Below are positions 1 through 5,915 of a stretch of 9,502 nucleotides of DNA, one piece after another. The stretch spans positions 1-9,502 of the forward strand of contig LKUF01000285.1 of the NCBI GenBank assembly GCA_001412335.1, read 5' to 3'. This DNA is from Methanolinea sp. SDB (GTDB taxonomy: Archaea > Halobacteriota > Methanomicrobia > Methanomicrobiales > Methanospirillaceae). The translations under genes were made by a program, and so were the position numbers. Under the pieces are notes generated by a model, which ran no database searches, had not been told where the DNA came from, and saw nothing but the letters and a program-made list of their open reading frames with translations. Each line of letters opens with the position of its first letter. Positions within the stretch are counted from its first letter, which is position 1.

Positions 1-2
1 GG

Positions 3-1439
3 CTACTCCGTCCCGCCGGGGCGGTTTATCCCCAGGAGTTTTAATTCCGTCATCTCCTCTATCGCGTACCTCGGCCCTTCTCTTCCCGTGCCTGACCGTT
101 TCACGCCTCCGTACGGCATGTGGTCGACCCTGAATGTCGGAATATCATTCACCTGCACACCCCCGACGTCGGCATGCTCGAATGCATACAGCGCCCTCCC
201 GATATCCCGGGTGAAAATCCCGACCTGGAGGCCGAACTCGCTCTGGTTGGCCATGCGTACGGCTTCGTGGAAGTCGTCGTAGGCTGTAACGGTGATGACC
301 GGCGCAAAGACCTCTTCACGGTTCACCGGCATGTCAGGCGTGGTGCCTGCTAGGACCGTTGGATAGAAGAGTGCTCCAACGGGGGGTTGTCCGCCGGCCA
401 GGACCTCTGCACCCGATGAAACGGCCTCTATTACTTTCCGGTACGCACGTTCTGCCGCCGCTGCAGTGATCATGGGCCCGACGTCCGTCTTCTCATCCGA
501 CGGATCCCCGCATCGGAGGGCACCGACCCCGGAGAGGATCATCTCGAGGGCTTCTTCATAGATATCGCTGTGAAGGAGCACTCGCTGGACCGATATGCAG
601 ACCTGCCCCGCATTGGTAAACCCACCAGTCACGATGCGTTTCGCAGCATACGAAACATTTGCATCACCATGAACGATTGCCGCGGCGTTTCCGCCAAGTT
701 CGAGGCAGACCTTCTTCCTGCCCGCGATCTCCCGAAGGTGCCAGCCCACCTCCGGGCTCCCGGTAAACGAGAGGAGGGCAATCCGGTCATCGGCGCAGAG
801 AGGCTCAATCCTCTCTCCCGGACAGGGTAATACACTCAGTGTCTCAGGCGGGAATCCTGCATCCAGCGCCATCTCTGCCAGGAACAGGGCTGACAGGGGA
901 GTGGCTGTCGCAGGTTTCAGGATGATCGGGTTGCCTGCCGCAATTGCCGGACCAAGCTTGTGGCAGGCGAGGTTCAACGGGAAGTTGAAAGGGACTATGC
1001 CGAGGACAGGGCCTACCGGAAACCTCCGGGTGATCGCGAACCTTCCCTCGTTTTCTGCCGACCAGTCAAGCGGGATCAGCTCGCCTCCAATCCGTCTCGC
1101 CTCTTCAGCGGAGACCTCAAGCGTCGAGACCGCCCGGGCAACTTCGCTCCTGGCAAACGAGATCGTCTTTCCCCCTTCGGCCACGAGGAGTCGGGCGAGC
1201 TCTTCCGACCTCTTCCTCACTTCGGCTGCAAGGCCTTCGAGGATCCGGGACCTCGCATGGGAGGAGAGCCTGCGTGTGATCCCGAATCCGCGGACGGCCA
1301 GTTCTGCCGCGTCGTCAATGTCGGATCTCTTCGCCAGGCACACGCGGCCGACTGTTTCACCTGAATAAGGGCTATATACGTTCGCTATCTCAGGGCTCTG
1401 GCGCCGGTGCCCGCCCACCACCAATTCATACTCCTTCAT
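3..1439 (-). CDS. NAD(P)-dependent aldehyde dehydrogenase, lactaldehyde dehydrogenase-like (family 21 type)
   Basis: This enzyme oxidises an aldehyde to the acid with NAD(P)+ in the cytoplasm. All catalytic landmarks are present (numbering from the ATG at 1439): Asn152 in PFNFP, Lys175 in LKPA, Glu247 in LELGG, nucleophile Cys281 in GQVCIS and Glu376 in EEVF. The C-terminal region with NDIPTFRVDHMPYGG and SGTGREGPRYAIEEMTE is characteristic of the family-21/lactaldehyde dehydrogenase-like group, which includes the Methanocaldococcus enzyme proposed to make lactate for coenzyme F420. That substrate is inference; a non-phosphorylating glyceraldehyde-3-phosphate role is an alternative. The frame stays open up to a GTG at 1505 (500 aa), but I prefer the ATG at 1439 (478 aa): it has AGGAG six bases upstream, a TATA-like box about 45 bases upstream, and the extra 22 residues are not family-like. 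The gene is divergent from ileS. The stop lies at the window edge, so downstream neighbours are unseen. Confidence 0.9.
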   Translation of the reverse strand: MKEYELVVGGHRRQSPEIANVYSPYSGETVGRVCLAKRSDIDDAAELAVRGFGITRRLSSHARSRILEGLAAEVRKRSEELARLLVAEGGKTISFARSEVARAVSTLEVSAEEARRIGGELIPLDWSAENEGRFAITRRFPVGPVLGIVPFNFPLNLACHKLGPAIAAGNPIILKPATATPLSALFLAEMALDAGFPPETLSVLPCPGERIEPLCADDRIALLSFTGSPEVGWHLREIAGRKKVCLELGGNAAAIVHGDANVSYAAKRIVTGGFTNAGQVCISVQRVLLHSDIYEEALEMILSGVGALRCGDPSDEKTDVGPMITAAAAERAYRKVIEAVSSGAEVLAGGQPPVGALFYPTVLAGTTPDMPVNREEVFAPVITVTAYDDFHEAVRMANQSEFGLQVGIFTRDIGRALYAFEHADVGGVQVNDIPTFRVDHMPYGGVKRSGTGREGPRYAIEEMTELKLLGINRPGGTE

Positions 1440-1445
1440 CTCGAT

Positions 1446-1450
1446 CTCCT
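1446..1450 (-). promoter_or_regulatory. Shine-Dalgarno site deciding the aldehyde dehydrogenase start
   Basis: On the minus strand AGGAG sits six bases before the ATG at 1437-1439. No comparable site precedes the in-frame GTG at 1503-1505, so this site argues for the shorter, 478-residue protein. Confidence 0.65.
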
Positions 1451-1481
1451 GCTCTTTCCCCTGTACATCGCTGCTCTGGTC

Positions 1482-1489
1482 TTTTAAAA
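1482..1489 (-). promoter_or_regulatory. TATA-like box for the aldehyde dehydrogenase gene
   Basis: The minus-strand sequence TTTTAAAA follows a C/G-rich BRE-like stretch (ACCCGG). With the usual archaeal spacing of about 25 bases, transcription would begin near 1460, leaving a leader of about 20 bases that contains the AGGAG site. The box falls inside the extended GTG-1505 reading frame, which again favours the ATG at 1439. This is a motif-based inference only. Confidence 0.4.
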
Positions 1490-1557
1490 CCGGGTACACC
1501 TTCACGACCGCGAGTCATGTTGCTCTGTTCATCTCCTTCTCATTTTACCCTTTCTGC

Positions 1558-1574
1558 AAGGGCGGAGTGCCCTT
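1558..1574. repeat. 6-bp inverted repeat in the divergent intergenic region
   Basis: AAGGGC (1558-1563) and GCCCTT (1569-1574) are perfect inverse complements around a 5-base spacer. The element lies about 30 bases upstream of the TATA-like box of ileS and about 70 bases upstream of that of the aldehyde dehydrogenase gene. That position would suit a regulator-binding site. It is short enough to be chance. Confidence 0.3.
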
Positions 1575-1604
1575 CATGTCAAAAACTACTTTGGCACAGG
1601 CGTG

Positions 1605-1613
1605 CAATATAAC
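1605..1613 (+). promoter_or_regulatory. TATA-like box for ileS
   Basis: The sequence CAATATAAC is the most A/T-rich TATA-like stretch before ileS. A start of transcription 25 or so bases downstream (near 1633) would give a leader of about 30 bases to the GTG at 1665. The earlier in-frame GTG at 1602 would lie upstream of the transcript. The match is modest. Confidence 0.35.
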
Positions 1614-1664
1614 AGAACTTACGTTCATGCCCGCGTGCGGGAGAACCACCATCGGGGGATTCGG

Positions 1665-4600
1665 GTGAAAGAAGTCACCAGCAGCTACAATGCCAGCGAG
1701 ATCGAGGAGACGATCCAGGAGTACTGGAAGAAAGAACAGGTATTTGAAAAAACGCGGGAATTACGCTCTTCCGCGGAAGATTTCTTCTTCGTGGACGGCC
1801 CCCCCTATACCACGGGTACTATTCACCTCGGAACAGCCTGGAACAAGATCATAAAGGACTCCGTGCTCCGGTACACGAGGATGTGCGGGAGGAATGTCAT
1901 CGCCAGGGCAGGGTACGACATGCATGGACTGCCCATCGAGGTCCGGGTGGAGCAGGAACTCGGCTTTTCCTCGAAGAAGGATATCGAGACGTTTGGAATC
2001 GGAAAATTCATCGATAAATGCAGGGATTTTGCGGGGAAAAACAAGGACCTGATGAGCGAGCAGTTCAGGCGCCTCGGTGTCTGGATGGACTTTGATGACC
2101 CCTACCAGACCATCAACCCCGAGTACATCGAGGCGGCATGGTGGACACTCAAGCGGGCACACGAAGAGGGGAGGCTCGAGAAGGGGTACCGCGTCGTGAA
2201 CTGGTGTCCCCGCTGTGCAACCGCAATCGCCGATGCCGAGGTGGAGTACTGGGACGAGACCGATCCCTCGATATATGTCAAGTTCCCGATCAACGACAGG
2301 GACGGGGAGTATCTCGTCATCTGGACGACCACCCCCTGGACACTCCCTGCAAACGTGGCCGTCGCCGTCCACCCCGATATCGTCTACGCACGGGTTGAAG
2401 CCAAAAAGGACAATACATCTGAGATCCTCTGGATGGCGGAAGAACTGGTGGAACCCGTCCTCCGAAGCGGGCGGTACCAGGACTATTCCATACTCGAGAA
2501 GAGACCGGGAGAGGGCATGACGGAATTCACCTACCGGTCACCGCTCGAGAGTGTCGTTCCCCTCCAGCGTGAGATCTCGCACAGGGTGGTCACCGCGGAC
2601 TTTGTGGCCCTCGAGAACACGGGACTGGTGCATATCGCCCCGGGACACGGGTGGGACGACTACCTCCTCGGATGCAGCGAGGGCCTCGACATCATATGCC
2701 CTGTCGATCCCTGCGGGAATTTCACCGAAGATGCCGGGGTACTCTCCTGCATGTTCATCAAGGATGCAGATCCCGTAGTCCTCGAAGAACTCGGGGATCA
2801 TCTCCTTGCCCGCGATTCCGTTGTTCACCGGTACGGGCACTGCTGGCGCTGCAAGACTCCGATCATCTTTCGGGCGACCGAACAGTGGTTCCTGAAGGCC
2901 TCTGAACTGAAAGACAGGATGCTTGAAGAGGTAAAAGAGGTCACCTGGTTCCCTGAATGGGCGGGAAGCGCCCGCTTCCATGACTGGATAAAGGAGGCGA
3001 GGGACTGGTGCATATCACGCCAGCGATACTGGGGGATACCCATACCTATCTGGCAATGCCGCGCCTGTGGGGATACCCGGGTCTTTGGCACGATGCGTGA
3101 ACTCGAGGAGGCGAGCGGCAGCACCCTGACCGACCCTCACCGGCCCTATGTCGACCAGGTCATGGTCCGGTGCCGGTGTGGAGGCGAGATGTACCGGGTA
3201 GAGGACATATTCGATGTCTGGTTCGATTCCGCAGTTGCGTCATGGGCAACCCTCCGGTTCCCCGGCTATCGCAAGGACTTCGACCGCCTCTGGCCGGCAG
3301 ACTTCATCACAGAGGGTCAGGACCAGACACGCGGATGGTTCTACTCGCAGCTCGGCGCAAGCACCATCGCGTTCGACCGCCCGCCCTACAGGAGCGTGCT
3401 CATGCATGGCTTTGCCCTTGATGCCGAGGGGCGCAAGATGAGCAAGAGTTACGGAAACGTGGTCACACCCGAGGAGGTGATTGGCCAGATGGGGGTGGAC
3501 GTGCTCCGTCTCTACGTCCTCTCTTCAAACGCCCCCTGGGATGATCTTAAGTTCAACTGGGACGGCGTCCGCACCGTCAACCGTGCAATCAATATCTTCT
3601 GGAACGTGTACCGCTTCCCCCTGCCCTACATGATCCTTGACGGCTTCTCTCCGCAGGCGGTAGACGGAAGATGGGACGGATCACATATCGGCAGCATCTT
3701 GTCATCGCTCTGCTCCGAGGACCGCTGGATCATCTCGCGCCTGAACTCGGTCGCCGCAGAGGTGGATGGATCGATGAAAGAGCGGCAGCTTCACCGGGCA
3801 ACGAGATCGCTTGTCTCGTTCGTGCTCGAAGACCTCTCGAGATGGTACGTGCAGCTTGTCAGGCCCCGCATGTGGCTCGAGGGCGAGTCTGTCGAGAAGG
3901 AGCATGCCTACGAGACCATCTATTACGTGATGCGCCGTACCTGCACGCTGCTCTCGCCCTTTGTCCCCCACATCACCGAAGAGATGTACAGGAACCTGCG
4001 GATCCCGGGCGACCCCGAGAGCGTCCACATGCTCGACTGGTTCGGGGGAGACTCCGCACTGACGGATCCCGAACTCGAGCAGGCGATGGAGTACGTCCGG
4101 TCGTTCGACGAGGCGCAGGCGAACGCCCGCCAGGCCGGCAGGAGAAAGCTCCGGTGGCCGGTGGGTGAATGCGTGGTCGTGACCGATTCAAAAGAACTGG
4201 CAGCCGCGATCGAAGGGTTGAGTGATATCTGCCGGGACAGGGCCAACGCGAGGACCGTGCGGGCAGTAACCGGACACTGGGAGAAGATAGGTTTGAAGGC
4301 CGAACCCGTGATGAAGGCGCTTGGGCCGTCGTTTGGAAAGAGAGCCCCCAGGGTCAGGGAACTCATCCTCGCCGCCGATGGAAACGCGCTCAAATCGGCG
4401 TTCGACAGGGGAGAGACGGTCCACCTCGCCGATGGAGAGGAGAGCTACGAGATATCGGCGTCGCAGGTGACCTTCTCCGAGGCCCTGCCTGAAACGGTCT
4501 TTTCTGCGCCGATGAACAGCGGCACCGTCTATGTCGACGTGACCCTCACCCCCGAGCTCGAGAGCGAGGGCTATGCCCGCGAGGTTATCCGCCGCATACA

Positions 4601-4853
4601 GGAGATGCGGAGGCAGCTCGACCTCAACGTGGAGGACTACATCAGGGCGGATGCCTGCATCAGTAACGGGAGGGTGAGCGCTCTCGTCGGGGAGATGTGG
4701 CAGGATGGAATACGGGAAGAGGTCAGGGCGAAAAGCCTCACGATCCGGTCACCAGGAGTTGATTCTCCCGAAAAAGATTGGAATCTCTCGACAGAATGGG
4801 AGATCGAAGGAATCCCCGTCACAATCTCGATCTCAAAGATCGAGGATTCCTGA
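1665..4853 (+). CDS. ileS: Isoleucyl-tRNA synthetase, archaeal/eukaryotic type
   Basis: This class Ia synthetase charges tRNA-Ile with isoleucine in the cytoplasm. From the GTG at 1665 the protein has 1062 residues, normal for the family. The HIGH-type motif is HLGT (54-57, within GTIHLGTAWNK) and the second signature is KMSKS (591-595). The CP1 editing domain that clears mischarged valine spans about 200-400, with WTTTPWTLPAN (220-230) and APGHGWDDY (325-333). Two zinc sites are visible as Cys pairs: 181/184 with 393/396, and 465/468 with 503/505. The anticodon-binding domain includes SRWYVQLVRPRMW near 720, and the C-terminal part has the typical SEGYAREVIRRIQEMR segment. An in-frame GTG at 1602 would add 21 residues. 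I prefer 1665, which has GGGGGAT just upstream and a plausible TATA-like box at 1605. The 3' end overlaps thg1 by 21 bp on the opposite strand. Confidence 0.97.
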   Translation: MKEVTSSYNASEIEETIQEYWKKEQVFEKTRELRSSAEDFFFVDGPPYTTGTIHLGTAWNKIIKDSVLRYTRMCGRNVIARAGYDMHGLPIEVRVEQELGFSSKKDIETFGIGKFIDKCRDFAGKNKDLMSEQFRRLGVWMDFDDPYQTINPEYIEAAWWTLKRAHEEGRLEKGYRVVNWCPRCATAIADAEVEYWDETDPSIYVKFPINDRDGEYLVIWTTTPWTLPANVAVAVHPDIVYARVEAKKDNTSEILWMAEELVEPVLRSGRYQDYSILEKRPGEGMTEFTYRSPLESVVPLQREISHRVVTADFVALENTGLVHIAPGHGWDDYLLGCSEGLDIICPVDPCGNFTEDAGVLSCMFIKDADPVVLEELGDHLLARDSVVHRYGHCWRCKTPIIFRATEQWFLKASELKDRMLEEVKEVTWFPEWAGSARFHDWIKEARDWCISRQRYWGIPIPIWQCRACGDTRVFGTMRELEEASGSTLTDPHRPYVDQVMVRCRCGGEMYRVEDIFDVWFDSAVASWATLRFPGYRKDFDRLWPADFITEGQDQTRGWFYSQLGASTIAFDRPPYRSVLMHGFALDAEGRKMSKSYGNVVTPEEVIGQMGVDVLRLYVLSSNAPWDDLKFNWDGVRTVNRAINIFWNVYRFPLPYMILDGFSPQAVDGRWDGSHIGSILSSLCSEDRWIISRLNSVAAEVDGSMKERQLHRATRSLVSFVLEDLSRWYVQLVRPRMWLEGESVEKEHAYETIYYVMRRTCTLLSPFVPHITEEMYRNLRIPGDPESVHMLDWFGGDSALTDPELEQAMEYVRSFDEAQANARQAGRRKLRWPVGECVVVTDSKELAAAIEGLSDICRDRANARTVRAVTGHWEKIGLKAEPVMKALGPSFGKRAPRVRELILAADGNALKSAFDRGETVHLADGEESYEISASQVTFSEALPETVFSAPMNSGTVYVDVTLTPELESEGYAREVIRRIQEMRRQLDLNVEDYIRADACISNGRVSALVGEMWQDGIREEVRAKSLTIRSPGVDSPEKDWNLSTEWEIEGIPVTISISKIEDS
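4826..4844. repeat. 8-bp hairpin at the convergent ileS/thg1 junction
   Basis: CTCGATCT (4826-4833) and AGATCGAG (4837-4844) pair perfectly around a CAA loop. The hairpin lies inside the final codons of ileS and spans the thg1 stop (4833-4835), so RNA from either strand could form it. No U-rich tract follows on either strand, so it is not a classic intrinsic terminator. A role in bidirectional 3'-end formation or transcript stability is inference. Confidence 0.45.
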
Positions 4854-5561
4854 AAGCAGTGCCCGCCCTGCCGGGGAGCTGAAGAGGGGCAGGTCCCTCC
4901 CGGTCACCACCGTGCTCCTCATCGTGTCGGTCACCGTCCCGGTCTTCGGGTTGAATCCCCTGATACTCTTTCTCTTCTTGTATACCAGGACGCCGCGTCG
5001 CTGCCACGCCGGAGTCTCTGCCAGGTTCACTCCGGCCCGAAACATCAGCTCGTGCATATCCGGCGATGTCATCCCCTTCAACTGGTGGGCGGCCTCCCGC
5101 CTCGAGAGCCCTCTCTCGATCAGCAGGTTCTGGCAGTAGGAATTGATGTGGTTCCTCCATGCCTCGCTCTGGCGGTTGATGAGGTACTCGATGGCAAGCT
5201 CGGGGGTGATCTGGATGATCCGGGCATCAAACGATATGGGATATTTTGATCCAAGCTCGATCGTGAGGCTGCTTGCGGCAAAGGATGCGGAAACGGCATC
5301 TATCTTTTCGACCCGGCCTTTGAACGGCAGTTCGGTGCAGTAGAGGCTGATCTCGTCAGAGAAGGTGTATGCACATTCGGGTGAGAGCCCTGAGTCGGAT
5401 ACGAGCCTCCGGGCAACAGACGCCATGGCCTCTGAAAACCGGGTATCGAACGGTTTTTCCAGTCCCCAGCATGTCGCGAGCCGATGAAAGGAGCGCCCGT
5501 CGAGGCGGATAAAAACAGGTGGAATGGTGATGAGATTGCTGAAAACTTCCCGGTTTTTCAT
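4833..5561 (-). CDS. thg1: tRNA-His guanylyltransferase (Thg1), archaeal type
   Basis: Thg1 enzymes add nucleotides to the 5' end of tRNA in the 3'-to-5' direction. The eukaryotic form puts the essential G-1 on tRNA-His, whereas archaeal forms work in a template-dependent way and can repair truncated tRNA 5' ends. The 242-residue protein shows the family motifs: RLDGRSFH (19-26, metal ligand Asp21), FSDEIS (67-72, Asp69 and Glu70), FDAR (111-114) and the RQSEAWRNHIN segment (130-140). The length is normal. The ATG at 5561 gives a family-like N terminus (MKNREVFSNL), but I see no Shine-Dalgarno site before it. The gene lies 38 bases downstream of the PRC-barrel gene on the same strand, so the two are probably cotranscribed. 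It converges with ileS, overlapping by 21 bp. The enzyme assignment is firm; the cellular tRNA substrate is not visible from sequence. Confidence 0.95.
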   Translation of the reverse strand: MKNREVFSNLITIPPVFIRLDGRSFHRLATCWGLEKPFDTRFSEAMASVARRLVSDSGLSPECAYTFSDEISLYCTELPFKGRVEKIDAVSASFAASSLTIELGSKYPISFDARIIQITPELAIEYLINRQSEAWRNHINSYCQNLLIERGLSRREAAHQLKGMTSPDMHELMFRAGVNLAETPAWQRRGVLVYKKRKSIRGFNPKTGTVTDTMRSTVVTGRDLPLFSSPAGRALLSGILDL

Positions 5562-5599
5562 AATGTATCGATCTTTGTATCCGATCCGGGCCCTACCGC

Positions 5600-5875
5600 T
5601 TACACATCGTCAAAATTTCCTGTCTTGAATGCACCGGGCAGGTGGCGGATCAGGACGATGTCCCCGATACTGCGGATGATGCGGAACGGGATCTTTAAAC
5701 CCTTGTAATTCTTGATATCCACCAGTTCCTGGTTTAACTTGCCCACGACGAGTGATTCCATCTTTCTCCCCTCGATGTCAATGAGCACGTCCTCTACCTC
5801 TCCCACGAGGAGGCTCTTTTCCGTATAGACGCTCAGGCCAAACAACTCTGTAATCTGCGTTCTCATCGCAATCAT
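5600..5875 (-). CDS. PRC-barrel domain protein, possible CdpB-like cell-division adaptor
   Basis: This is a 91-residue protein that is almost entirely one PRC-barrel domain. Visible hallmarks are VGEVEDVLIDIEGRKMESLVVG (about 24-45, with the GEVEDV turn) and the closing strand pattern IPFRIIRSIGDIVLI (about 62-76). There is no signal peptide or membrane segment, so it is probably cytoplasmic. PRC barrels occur in the ribosome-maturation factor RimM and in many small archaeal proteins. In Haloferax the small PRC-barrel proteins CdpB1/CdpB2 bind the FtsZ anchor SepF, and the IP(F/Y)R..(R)S(I/V)GD pattern here reminds me of them; this link is from memory and tentative. Start choice is between ATG 5875 and ATG 5866. 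I keep 5875 because an A/T box centred near 5900 would start a leaderless transcript there. thg1 follows 38 bases downstream. Confidence 0.85.
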   Translation of the reverse strand: MIAMRTQITELFGLSVYTEKSLLVGEVEDVLIDIEGRKMESLVVGKLNQELVDIKNYKGLKIPFRIIRSIGDIVLIRHLPGAFKTGNFDDV

Positions 5876-5880
5876 GGAAG

Positions 5881-5889
5881 ATATATACT
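5881..5889 (+). promoter_or_regulatory. TATA-like box for the site-2 protease gene
   Basis: ATATATACT, part of the A/T-rich run at 5880-5893, is centred about 31 bases before the ATG at 5916. Initiation would then fall at or within a few bases of the start codon, and the sequence just before the ATG (ACTCTTTTT) has no Shine-Dalgarno site. Both point to a leaderless or nearly leaderless mRNA. Confidence 0.45.
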
Positions 5890-5895
5890 ATAATG

Positions 5896-5904
5896 GTTAA
5901 AAAG
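5896..5904 (-). promoter_or_regulatory. TATA-like box for the PRC-barrel/thg1 unit
   Basis: Minus-strand CTTTTTAAC lies centred about 25 bases before the ATG at 5875. The spacing matches a leaderless start. An alternative box for the same strand is the near-palindromic ATATAT/TATAG run at 5881-5893, but that would place transcription start inside the gene. Confidence 0.4.
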
Positions 5905-5915
5905 ATACTCTTTTT

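Noticed and set aside
901..1368. Two overlapping plus-strand frames (155 and 134 codons) opposite the aldehyde dehydrogenase
   Set aside because: Both are antisense to conserved dehydrogenase sequence, have low-complexity Ser/Ala/Arg composition and lack ribosome-binding sites.
1440..1664. A small protein or RNA gene in the divergent intergenic region
   Set aside because: Only very short frames occur (for example a few codons after a minus-strand AAGGAG with an ATG placed too close), and no tRNA-like fold or conserved structure is evident.
1761..2372. A minus-strand open frame of 203 codons opposite the 5' part of ileS
   Set aside because: It is antisense to the catalytic and editing domains of IleRS, with a composition typical of a shadow frame and no family motif.
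4826..4844. Calling the hairpin at the ileS/thg1 junction an intrinsic terminator
   Set aside because: No U-rich tract follows the stem on either strand, so I recorded it as a repeat with an uncertain role.
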